Positions 1 through 6,491 of a stretch of 9,206 bases of DNA are shown piece by piece. Made by a program: the position numbers and the translations under genes. The stretch is from Acidimicrobiaceae bacterium (GTDB lineage Bacteria; Actinomycetota; Acidimicrobiia; Acidimicrobiales; UBA8190). The first letter of the stretch is position 1; each line of letters begins with the position of its first letter. The notes beneath the pieces were generated by a model. The model did not search any database, was not told where the DNA came from, and saw only the letters and a program-made list of their open reading frames with translations. The DNA lies in assembly GCA_003453695.1 (NCBI GenBank), contig DMNK01000121.1, positions 15,867-25,072 of the forward strand, read 5' to 3'.

Positions 1-934
1 CGCCCTGGTCGAGCGAGTGCTCGATGGCCCACGACGTCGAGGTAGCGGTGCTCTGGGTGTAGACGGGGACGAGGAGCTGGACGGGGACCGTGTCGGAGCC
101 TTGGTGCTGGGCTTGGTCCTCGGCGCACTGGGGGTCCGAGGTGTTCGTGTAGTTCTGCTCGTTGCCGGCGAACTGCGACTCCGGACGCAGCAAGGCTCCC
201 CAGAGAATGGGAAATCCCTCGTTGAACACGCCGCCCGGGTAGAGGATGGAGCGGTAGAAGTCGTCGATCAAACCGGAGACGGCGATGGCATCGACGTGGG
301 GGTCCTGCTCGGCCACGAGGAAGCCGGTCAGCCCGCTGTAGCTGTGGCCGGTGAGCCCCACGTGCCCGTTGGACCACGGCTGGGCGGTGATCCAATGGTC
401 GATGATGTAGGCGCCGTCCTGCGAGCTCTGCTTGGAAAAGAGGTCGAAGGTGCCGCCCGAGCACCCCGTGCCCCGTATCTGGGCGTAGACGTCCACGAAT
501 TGCAGGCTGTGGCCGAAGAACTCGTTGTCGTTGGGCGTCGGATATCCCTGGTATCCGTCCATCTCGAACAGTGCCGGCCAGGCGTGGGCCGTGTCACCGA
601 AGGCGCCCGGGGGATACGACACCGACAACGAGATCACGGTGCCGTCGGCGACGGTGGTGTACTGATGCGTCACCGTGATCCCGTTGGCGAGGACCTTCTT
701 GGACACGGGCGCCGAGGAGCCCGCCGTGGTGATCCTCGGGCCGGTGGTGGTGACCGGGGACTGCGAGGTGACCTTGTTCCGGGACGACCCCGTGTGGGCG
801 GAGGCCGAGGGCCCGCTCCTCGACAGCGAATCGGACCCGACGAAGGTCGGGACTGACGCCAACGTGGCGGCGCCCGCCGCCACCACCATGGCGACGCTCC
901 ACAGGCGCACGCCGCGAAGGGCCCGTCGTCTCAT
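1..934 (-). CDS. Secreted CocE/NonD-family (S15-type) hydrolase, C-terminus missing
   Basis: The reading frame is open from an ATG at 934 to the left edge, giving the first 311 residues; the rest lies outside the window. Residues 1-30 form a Sec-type signal peptide (MRRRALRGVR, then a hydrophobic core LWSVAMVVAAGAATLA), followed by a Ser/Thr-rich linker to about residue 75. From about 85 the sequence fits the alpha/beta-hydrolase core of the CocE/NonD and X-Pro dipeptidyl-peptidase group: RGTGCSGG (154-161), then WITAQPWSNGHVGLTGHSYSG (181-201), whose GHSYSG supplies the likely nucleophile Ser198. Family members cleave esters or X-Pro peptide bonds; the substrate here cannot be told. The catalytic Asp and His and the jelly-roll domain would lie in the missing part. 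AGGAGG stands four bases before the ATG and supports this start. It follows the propeller gene by 139 bp on the same strand. Family call firm, substrate unknown. Confidence 0.88.
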   Translation of the reverse strand, partial: MRRRALRGVRLWSVAMVVAAGAATLASVPTFVGSDSLSRSGPSASAHTGSSRNKVTSQSPVTTTGPRITTAGSSAPVSKKVLANGITVTHQYTTVADGTVISLSVSYPPGAFGDTAHAWPALFEMDGYQGYPTPNDNEFFGHSLQFVDVYAQIRGTGCSGGTFDLFSKQSSQDGAYIIDHWITAQPWSNGHVGLTGHSYSGLTGFLVAEQDPHVDAIAVSGLIDDFYRSILYPGGVFNEGFPILWGALLRPESQFAGNEQNYTNTSDPQCAEDQAQHQGSDTVPVQLLVPVYTQSTATSTSWAIEHSLDQG

Positions 935-988
935 CCCGCCTCCTGGTTCCGCCCCAGTGCACGACCGACGATGTCAGCTGCGGCAACG

Positions 989-1019
989 ACCCTAACAAAG
1001 CACCGCCGAGATCGGCCAA
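989..1019 (-). promoter_or_regulatory. Weak candidate promoter for the hydrolase gene
   Basis: Read on the minus strand, TAGGGT (989-994) fits the actinobacterial TANNNT -10 pattern. TTGGCC (1014-1019) matches four of six bases of TTGACA, with a rather long 19-bp spacer. The -10 lies 54 bases ahead of the ATG at 934. If real, the hydrolase gene can be transcribed separately from the propeller gene upstream. One such match is expected fairly often by chance. Confidence 0.22.
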
Positions 1020-1073
1020 CGTGGCTTCGTTCGGAACACCGTGCCGCTCGGGAGCTTCCAGCCCTGGCGTCGC

Positions 1074-2981
1074 TCAAGACGTCGGGAGTCGCCCAATGGC
1101 ATTGTCGCCGTAGTTGGTGAACCAGATGGCCCCGTCAGGACCCGCGGCGATTCCAACCGGGGAGTCGAACTCCGGATTCGTGTCAATCGACACGACCCCG
1201 GCGGTGGTGATTCGCCCGACCGAGTCGCCGGCCCGGTTCGTGAACCACATGGCCCCGTCGGGACCGGCAACGATCCCGTCCGGAACGGAGATCGTGGAAT
1301 CCGTGTAGTTGCTGACGACGCCTGGGGGGGTGACGGTGATCCGACCTATCGAACTGTTGCCGACGTTGGTGAACCACATGGCCCCATCCGGACCTGCCGC
1401 GATGGCCGCCGGTTGAGAGATCCCAATGCCCGGGAAGGTGGTGACCACTCCGGACGTGCTGATGCGCCCGATCGAGTCCGGGAGTGTTCCGTTCGTGCTC
1501 GTGTTGGTGAACCACAAGGCCCCGTCCGGACCGGCAGCGATGCCTTGAGGCTCGGAGATCCCAGAGCCGGTGAAGTTCGTGACCACCCCGGCCGTTGTGA
1601 TGCGGCCGATCGAACTGTTGCCTGCATTGGTGAACCACAGCGCCCCGTCGGGTCCTGACGCGATCCCCTCGGGATCGGAGATCCCGGTGCCCGTGTAGTT
1701 GGTGACGACCCCCGCCGTAGTGATGCGGCCGATGGAGTTGTCGCCGTTGTTGGTGAACCACAGGGCCCCGTCGGGTCCCTCCGCAATCCCTTGAGCGACG
1801 AACGTCGGCAAGATGCTGGTGCCTGTGAAGAACGTCACCGTCCCCGTGGTGGTGACCCGCCCGATGGAATCGGGTACGAGGTTGCTCCTGCCACTGTTGA
1901 TGAACCAAAGGGCCCCGTCCGACCCGACGGCGACGCCCGCAGGGTCGGTGATGCCCGGACCCACCAAGTCCGAGTAGGCGCCACTCGTGGTGATCCTCCC
2001 GATGGAGCTGGATTGGTAGTTGGATCCCAGGTAGTTGGTGAACCACAGCGCCCCGTCCGGCCCGGCGGTAATGGCGGTGGGCCGCGAGATCGCTGTATTG
2101 GTGAAGTCCTCGATCGATCCTTTCAGAGTGATCCGCCCGATCGACGCGTCGCCGAAGTTTGTGAACCAGAGCGCGCCGTCGGACCCCGAGGTGATCCACA
2201 GGGGATTCACGATGCTGGTATCCCTGAAGCTCGTGACCGAGCCGTGGGTCGTGATGCGACCGATCGAGTTGTCACCCCGATTGGTGAACCAGAGCGCCCG
2301 ATCCTGTCCGACGGCGATGCCGTCCGGGTCCGCGATGCTGGAATTCGAAAACGTGGTGATCGCCCCGCTTACCGTGATGCGTCCGATGGCGTTGTAGGCG
2401 GAGCATGGCGTCAGGAACTCCGGCGCGCCGTTTGTGAACCATACGGCGCCGTCCGGTCCGGAGACGATCCCGTTGGGGTTGCAGATTTCGGGACCGGTGA
2501 AGATCGTTGCCACGCCGCCGGTCGTCACTCGCCCGATTTGATTTCCTACCGTGGTGAACCACAGCGCTCCGTCCGGCCCGAGCGTGAGGTCTTGTGCCCC
2601 GCTGATACCGGCGACGGGAAACGACGTGACCGCTCCGTTCGTGGTGATCCGCCCGAGCGTGTCATTGGTGTTCGTGAACCACAACGCCCCGTCCGGGCCA
2701 CCCGTGATCCTTGTGGGTCCTGAGATGCCCGGGTTGGTGAAGAAGGTCACGGCGCCCGCCGTCGTCATTCGCCCTATCGAGCTGTTGCCGATGTTCGTGA
2801 ACCACAACGCCCCGTCCGGCCCGGCTGTGATGCTGCTCGGCTGCGACATCCCGGGATAGATCGAAGCCGCTCCCGGAGCCGTAGCCGCGGCGTGCGGCGG
2901 CCCGGCCAACGCCCCTTGGAGGGCGGCGAGTCCGACGACGACGAGCCCGGACACCGCCCGACGTCGCCCGGTCCTCAGCAT
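1074..2981 (-). CDS. Secreted 14-blade streptogramin-lyase-like beta-propeller protein
   Basis: The product is 635 residues from the ATG at 2981. I chose this start because MLRTGRRRAVSGLVVVGLAA opens a typical Sec signal peptide with a cleavage site near HAAATA (30-35); the open frame upstream of it to 3065 has no secretory character. A GTG directly before the ATG is an alternative, and GAGGGG lies about nine bases upstream. The remainder is 14 tandem blades of about 41 residues with the core GPDGALWFTN, then (N/D)SIGRITT.G.VT.F, then a GIS.P turn. This is the pattern of virginiamycin B lyase (Vgb) and related seven-bladed propellers, so 14 blades suggest two seven-bladed rings. Vgb-type blades usually read WFTE; here nearly all read WFTN, and the catalytic Glu/His set is not apparent, so lyase activity is doubtful. 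A binding or scaffold role outside the membrane is more likely. Blades 4, 7, 8 and 11 carry small loop insertions. The gene ends exactly at the last blade. Confidence 0.9.
   Translation of the reverse strand: MLRTGRRRAVSGLVVVGLAALQGALAGPPHAAATAPGAASIYPGMSQPSSITAGPDGALWFTNIGNSSIGRMTTAGAVTFFTNPGISGPTRITGGPDGALWFTNTNDTLGRITTNGAVTSFPVAGISGAQDLTLGPDGALWFTTVGNQIGRVTTGGVATIFTGPEICNPNGIVSGPDGAVWFTNGAPEFLTPCSAYNAIGRITVSGAITTFSNSSIADPDGIAVGQDRALWFTNRGDNSIGRITTHGSVTSFRDTSIVNPLWITSGSDGALWFTNFGDASIGRITLKGSIEDFTNTAISRPTAITAGPDGALWFTNYLGSNYQSSSIGRITTSGAYSDLVGPGITDPAGVAVGSDGALWFINSGRSNLVPDSIGRVTTTGTVTFFTGTSILPTFVAQGIAEGPDGALWFTNNGDNSIGRITTAGVVTNYTGTGISDPEGIASGPDGALWFTNAGNSSIGRITTAGVVTNFTGSGISEPQGIAAGPDGALWFTNTSTNGTLPDSIGRISTSGVVTTFPGIGISQPAAIAAGPDGAMWFTNVGNSSIGRITVTPPGVVSNYTDSTISVPDGIVAGPDGAMWFTNRAGDSVGRITTAGVVSIDTNPEFDSPVGIAAGPDGAIWFTNYGDNAIGRLPTS
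1077..2840 (-). repeat. Tandem array of 14 propeller-blade repeats (about 123-150 bp each)
   Basis: Fourteen copies of a coding repeat lie head to tail. On the plus strand each is marked by a variant of GTGAACCACA.GGCCCCGTC, the reverse complement of the codons for WFTN preceded by GPDGAL. The basic spacing is 123 bp (41 codons), for example between the copies near 1631 and 1754. Loop insertions lengthen some units. The copies towards the gene's 3' end (blades 9-14) are more alike than those near the 5' end, which suggests later duplication or homogenisation there. Confidence 0.9.
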
Positions 2982-3167
2982 CACCGGTGCCCCTCGCCCG
3001 TCGCCGGATCCGGCCCAGGCGTCCCCCTGGAAGTCGAGGACCTCGATACACAAGGTCGTTCGCACTGGCGGCCTCGAGACCTCAGGACAACGTTCGCCAC
3101 GCCCGGGTAACCGTGGGACGAGACCGACCCTCCGGCTCGGGCCCTTTTGAGCCGCCGGAACCGGTAG

Positions 3168-3181
3168 GGCCTGATCAGGCC
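3168..3181. other. 14-bp perfect palindrome in the mtnA/propeller intergenic gap
   Basis: GGCCTGATCAGGCC is a perfect inverted repeat without a loop. It lies in the 255-bp gap between the mtnA stop (3237) and the propeller start (2981), 55 bases after the mtnA stop in the direction of transcription. A second, weaker stem of six base pairs (CGGCTC 3133-3138 with GAGCCG 3149-3154) follows. There is no T-run for an ordinary intrinsic terminator. The palindrome could be an operator for the propeller gene, part of a T-less terminator after mtnA, or chance. No clear promoter is visible in the gap. Confidence 0.35.
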
Positions 3182-3236
3182 GGCGCCCTCCGCCCGAGAC
3201 GGCCCAGACGCTCTGGCCCCTCCCGATGGGCCGGGG

Positions 3237-4283
3237 CTACGGCCCTGGCCGCTCTCCTGCGGCTGGGCGGATCACGCGGCGTTCGGTGACGATGGCGGTG
3301 ACGAGCGCGGCGGGGGTGACGTCGAAGGCGGGGTTGCGGGCACGGACCCCTCCCGGGGCGGTGCGCGCTCCGGCGAACTCGAGGACTTCCTCTGCCGATC
3401 GCTCCTCGATCGGGACGTCCGCACCCGACGGGCAGCCGGCATCGATGGTCGTCTCGGGGGCGGCGACGACGAATGGCACTCCGGCGTGCTGGCACGCCAG
3501 GGCGTGCGACAGGGTGCCCACCTTGTTCGCCACGTCACCGTTGGCGGCGATGCGATCGGCACCCACCACGACGAGGTCCACATCCCCCCGTGTGATCAGT
3601 CCCGCGGCGGCGGAGTCGACCACGAGGCTGCACGGGATATCCATCCGTGCGAGCTCGAAGCACGTCAGTCGTGCCCCCTGGAGCAATGGGCGGGTTTCGC
3701 AGGCGATGGCCTCGAGGACGCGGCCCCGGCGATGAAGCGCCCCGACGATTCCGAGGGCCGTTCCGACGTCGACGCTTGCCAGCGCCCCGGCGTTGCAGTG
3801 GGTCAGGACGACGAGCTCGGAGTGGCGTGCAGCGAAGAGCACCGTGGAGACGAAATCTGCGCCGGCCTCGGCGATGGCACGGTTCGTCGACACGTCCGTC
3901 CCGATGAGCATGATGGCGGCCTCGACGGCGGCGTCGGCTCCGCCCTCGAGGGCGGCTAGCACGTGTTCGATGCCCCGGGCCAGGTTGACGGCCGTCGGCC
4001 GCGTCCGTAAGAGCGTCGCCGCAGCCTTCTGAGTGGCGCCGATCACGTCCTCACCCTGTTCCTGGGCGCGGCGGACGGCGAGCGCGATCCCGAGGCCCCC
4101 TGCCACGCCGAGCGCCATGGCGCCGCGTATCCGCAGGGACCGGATTGCCTCCGCCAGTGCCTCGACGTCGTGCAGCCGGAGCACCACCTCGTCGTGGGGG
4201 AGAAGGGTCTGGTCGATGGCGAGCACGTCGTCACCGTTCCAATCGACCGTCCGCTCGTACCCCGCGGGGGTGTCGGCGTTCAT
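3237..4283 (-). CDS. mtnA: S-methyl-5-thioribose-1-phosphate isomerase
   Basis: The product is 348 residues, the usual family length. It converts the aldose methylthioribose 1-phosphate to methylthioribulose 1-phosphate in the cytoplasmic methionine salvage pathway. The sequence has the family's landmarks: LAIDQTLLP (21-29), the phosphate-loop region RIRGAMALGVAGGLG (51-65), THCNAGALAS (161-170) with the catalytic Cys163, ETRPLLQGARLT (196-207), and VVVGADRIAANGDVANKVGT (238-257) with the catalytic Asp243. The RGAMALG loop departs from the commoner RGAPAIG, but the catalytic pair is intact. The ATG at 4283 overlaps the mtnK stop as ATGA, which points to translational coupling. A GAGG sits just upstream inside mtnK. 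Related folds include the eIF2B-like and ribose-1,5-bisphosphate isomerases, but the Cys/Asp motifs and the mtnK neighbour settle the call. Confidence 0.95.
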   Translation of the reverse strand: MNADTPAGYERTVDWNGDDVLAIDQTLLPHDEVVLRLHDVEALAEAIRSLRIRGAMALGVAGGLGIALAVRRAQEQGEDVIGATQKAAATLLRTRPTAVNLARGIEHVLAALEGGADAAVEAAIMLIGTDVSTNRAIAEAGADFVSTVLFAARHSELVVLTHCNAGALASVDVGTALGIVGALHRRGRVLEAIACETRPLLQGARLTCFELARMDIPCSLVVDSAAAGLITRGDVDLVVVGADRIAANGDVANKVGTLSHALACQHAGVPFVVAAPETTIDAGCPSGADVPIEERSAEEVLEFAGARTAPGGVRARNPAFDVTPAALVTAIVTERRVIRPAAGERPGP

Positions 4284-5485
4284 ACCGCCTCGACCGCCAG
4301 CTTCCAGAGGCCGGCAAGGTCGGCGATCTCCGGTGCACAGACCAGCGCCCGGCCGCCCCTCAGGACGGCGGCCTGGGCCCGCCGGCGTACGCTGGGATCG
4401 CCGATCCCCGTGATGTCGCTGACGTGGGCCAGCCCGACGATTCGCCGGATCATCTTGGCGCCAGCGTAGTGGGCGCTGTCCGTCACGAGATTGGCGATGA
4501 ACCGGTCCCGCCAGGGCTCGTCAGCCGGCCAGAGCTCGGCGATCGAACCGGCGAGGGCGTCCCAGAAGGCGCGGGCATCACGAGCCACCGTGGCAGCGAA
4601 CGGCTCGTGGCCCTGAGCCCAATGGGCGATGAAGGCCATGGCCAAGTTGCCGAGCACGGCGCCGCTGTCGAACCCCATGGGGCCCATGAAGGCGAACTCC
4701 GGGTCGATCATCCGGGTGCCGGAGGTCGACACCATGACGCTGCCGGTGTGCAGATCGCCGTGGATGAACGCCTCCGCTCGAGTCCTGAACTGGTGCCGCA
4801 GCGCTGCCGCGGCCTCGACCAGCTCACGGTCGTTGCGCAGCGCCTCGGCCTCGGCGGTCAGATGCGCCTCCACGTCGTTGGACGGTGCATCGACATAGGG
4901 CGCCGTGAACACGAGATCTTCGGTGATGGCGCAGAGCTCGGGATTCACCGAGCGGGCGAGCAGGCCCTTCCATTCCTCCGGCGGGCACAGCAGGTTGCTC
5001 GTGCGCATGAACATCTGCCCACAGAACCGCCCGACATCGGCCGCGGCACGCGGGTAGGCCCGCTGGGCGTTGAGCTCCGTTCTCCAGACCTCGAAGGAGC
5101 GCAGGTCCTCCATCACGATGGCCTTGCGATCGGCGTCGTACCCCAGGAGTCTCGGGACGAGCCCCGGGGCGAGACGATCCTGCAGCGCCAGGGCGTCACC
5201 TTCGATCCGGGCACGCTCGAGCGTGAGGGGCCACGAATCGCCGACGATCCGAAGGTAGGGGAGCGCCTGCTTCACGATCACCGTCCGGTCGTGCTCGTCG
5301 AACACCCGGAAGATCAGGTTGAGGTTGCCGTCACCGATCTCTTCGGCTCGCCACGCGGCGGGGAGCACGGGCCGCACGAACTCCACGACGGAGCGGCTGT
5401 CGAGTGGCTCGTACCGCTCCCGGGCGGACGCCGGTGGCAATGACGACCCCAATCCGGTGGCGCTCGGGATCGGTTCGACGGCCAT
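4280..5485 (-). CDS. mtnK: S-methyl-5-thioribose kinase
   Basis: The product is 401 residues, matching the family's usual length of about 400. It phosphorylates methylthioribose at C1 with ATP, feeding MtnA. The protein-kinase-like (APH-type) fold is recognisable from IGDGNLNLIFRV (50-61, nucleotide loop), Lys72 in VIVKQA, MEDLR (125-129), the catalytic HGDLHTGS (242-249, with Asp244 as base), metal-binding DPEFAFMGPMGFD (261-273), and KMIRRIVGLAHVSDI (344-358), whose paired arginines bind substrate in this family. The ATG at 5485 gives a full-length N-terminus, but no Shine-Dalgarno precedes it; GGAGG lies 23 bases upstream, too far to serve it. The frame continues open upstream without a better start. 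The LLM gene ends 64 bp before it, and mtnA overlaps its stop. Confidence 0.95.
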   Translation of the reverse strand: MAVEPIPSATGLGSSLPPASARERYEPLDSRSVVEFVRPVLPAAWRAEEIGDGNLNLIFRVFDEHDRTVIVKQALPYLRIVGDSWPLTLERARIEGDALALQDRLAPGLVPRLLGYDADRKAIVMEDLRSFEVWRTELNAQRAYPRAAADVGRFCGQMFMRTSNLLCPPEEWKGLLARSVNPELCAITEDLVFTAPYVDAPSNDVEAHLTAEAEALRNDRELVEAAAALRHQFRTRAEAFIHGDLHTGSVMVSTSGTRMIDPEFAFMGPMGFDSGAVLGNLAMAFIAHWAQGHEPFAATVARDARAFWDALAGSIAELWPADEPWRDRFIANLVTDSAHYAGAKMIRRIVGLAHVSDITGIGDPSVRRRAQAAVLRGGRALVCAPEIADLAGLWKLAVEAV

Positions 5486-5549
5486 CGGCAGGAGTATCGG
5501 TGGACATGCCTCCAGCGTCAACCGTGCCGTGCCGGCCGAAGCCCCAGGG

Positions 5550-6386
5550 TCAGCGGCCGCCGCCGACGAAATCGGGCATGACCCCTCCGGCGAACGCTTC
5601 GACCTGCGAGTCGCCGGCCGCCGGCCAGCCGCACACCAAGTATCCGTATCCGGCCTCGCGCCACTTGGCCGCATGCTTGGCGGCGGTGTCGAGGTCGTCG
5701 AGCGAGAGCGATCCGGCCCGCATGATCGCCGACGGCGCACGGCCGGCCTCGGTGACGAGCTCGTCGAGTCGCTGATTCGCCTGCCGAAGGGAATTGGGCG
5801 TGCCGAAGGCGTGCCACACGTCGGCGTACCTGGCGACAAGGGGAAGCGTGCGGCGGGGGCCCGTGCCGCCGATCCAGATCGGGGGATGGGGCCGTTGCAC
5901 GGGCAGGGGACGCATCTGGGCGTGCTCCAGCGATGTTCTCCGTCCGTCGTAGGACACGACTTCCCCGGTGTACAAGCGGGTCAGGATCTCGAGAGCGTCC
6001 TCGAGGACGTCGAAACGCTCCCTGGCCGGCGGGAAGGGGATTCCGAGCTCCTTGTGCTCCTTGTCGAACCAGGCCGCCCCGAGAGCCAACTCCAGTCGCC
6101 CGTGGCTGGCATGGTCGACAGTGAGGGCCTGGGCGGCGAGCACCGAAGGATGCCGGTAGGTCACGCCGGTCACCAGGAGGCCGAGGCGAATCCGCGACGT
6201 CCCCCCCGCCAGTCCTGCCAGAGTCGTCATTCCCTCGAATGTCTCCCCCGGCCCTTCGCCGTACATCGGCTCGAAGTGGTCGAAGCCCCAGACGCCGTCG
6301 AAGCCGAGGTCCTCGGCCAATCGCACCCGTCGGACGAGTTCGTCCCACGTCATGCGCTGCTGGGCGACGTCGAGCCCGAATCGCAT
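5550..6386 (-). CDS. LLM-class (luciferase-like) flavin/F420-dependent oxidoreductase
   Basis: The product is 278 residues with the bacterial-luciferase TIM-barrel pattern: MRFGLDVAQQ (1-10), AEDLGFDGVWGFDHFEPMYG (24-43), SRIRLGLLVTGVTYRHPSVLA (64-84), LELALGAAWFDKEHKELGI (98-116), RFDVLEDALEILTRLYTGE (124-142) and RPHPPIWIGGTG (165-176). It resembles actinobacterial F420-dependent LLM oxidoreductases such as the Rv1855c-like group; that subgroup assignment comes from memory of the family, not a search. Such enzymes move hydride from F420H2 or use FMNH2 in monooxygenation; the substrate is unknown. It is co-oriented with mtnK 64 bp downstream, so a shared transcript LLM-mtnK-mtnA is likely. 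No Shine-Dalgarno precedes the ATG at 6386, but a TANNNT element six bases upstream fits a leaderless start. Confidence 0.88.
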   Translation of the reverse strand: MRFGLDVAQQRMTWDELVRRVRLAEDLGFDGVWGFDHFEPMYGEGPGETFEGMTTLAGLAGGTSRIRLGLLVTGVTYRHPSVLAAQALTVDHASHGRLELALGAAWFDKEHKELGIPFPPARERFDVLEDALEILTRLYTGEVVSYDGRRTSLEHAQMRPLPVQRPHPPIWIGGTGPRRTLPLVARYADVWHAFGTPNSLRQANQRLDELVTEAGRAPSAIMRAGSLSLDDLDTAAKHAAKWREAGYGYLVCGWPAAGDSQVEAFAGGVMPDFVGGGR

Positions 6387-6392
6387 GCCGGG

Positions 6393-6398
6393 AACCTA
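6393..6398 (-). promoter_or_regulatory. Candidate -10 element for a leaderless LLM-mtnK-mtnA transcript
   Basis: On the minus strand TAGGTT (TANNNT) ends six bases before the ATG of the LLM gene, so transcription would start at about the A of the ATG. That spacing is typical of leaderless actinobacterial genes and agrees with the missing Shine-Dalgarno. No recognisable -35 hexamer is present at the right distance, which lowers confidence. Confidence 0.4.
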
Positions 6399-6471
6399 TC
6401 CGATCACCGGGTGAAGACCGCCTGGCGCATCACGGCCGTCCGGTACGGGCCAACTAGCGCCGCAGCCTCGG

Positions 6472-6477
6472 TACCCT
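6472..6477 (+). promoter_or_regulatory. Candidate -10 element for the gene at 6492
   Basis: TACCCT fits TANNNT and would place the transcription start near 6484, a few bases ahead of the GTG (6489) and ATG (6492). The gene has no Shine-Dalgarno, so a very short leader is plausible. No clear -35 is seen. It shares the 105-bp divergent gap with the LLM promoter. Confidence 0.28.
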
Positions 6478-6491
6478 GGACATCTGTCGTG

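Noticed and set aside
17..856. Long plus-strand open frame opposite the hydrolase gene
   Set aside because: Its product is low-complexity Gly/Val/Arg/Asp sequence with no motif. The minus strand encodes a signal peptide and the GHSYSG nucleophile motif, so this is a shadow in GC-rich DNA.
1041..2723. Plus-strand open frames antisense to the propeller repeats
   Set aside because: They repeat with the same period only because the coding strand repeats; the translations are Arg/Pro/Gly/Asp-rich with no known fold.
1074..2981. Calling the propeller a true streptogramin (virginiamycin B) lyase and resistance gene
   Set aside because: The fold family fits, but the length is double, the blade Glu is Asn, and the catalytic residues are not apparent; resistance is unsupported.
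2982..3065. 28-residue N-terminal extension of the propeller protein
   Set aside because: It places 28 non-secretory residues before a clear signal peptide, so the start at 2981 is preferred.
4145..5443. Plus-strand open frame of 432 codons opposite mtnK
   Set aside because: It is antisense to conserved mtnK motifs and its own translation shows no recognisable domain.
5486..5839. N-terminal extension of mtnK by 118 residues
   Set aside because: It overlaps the LLM gene in another frame, is Arg/Ser/Pro-rich, and exceeds the family length.
5319..6491. 391-codon upstream extension of the anchored-protein frame
   Set aside because: It runs antisense through the mtnK 5' end and the whole LLM gene. 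The signal peptide at 6492 marks the real start; the open stretch is an effect of GC-rich codon bias.
6387..6491. SAM riboswitch or other methionine-linked leader before the LLM-mtnK-mtnA set
   Set aside because: The gap is short, no conserved riboswitch core or leader is visible, and the -10 position suggests no leader at all.
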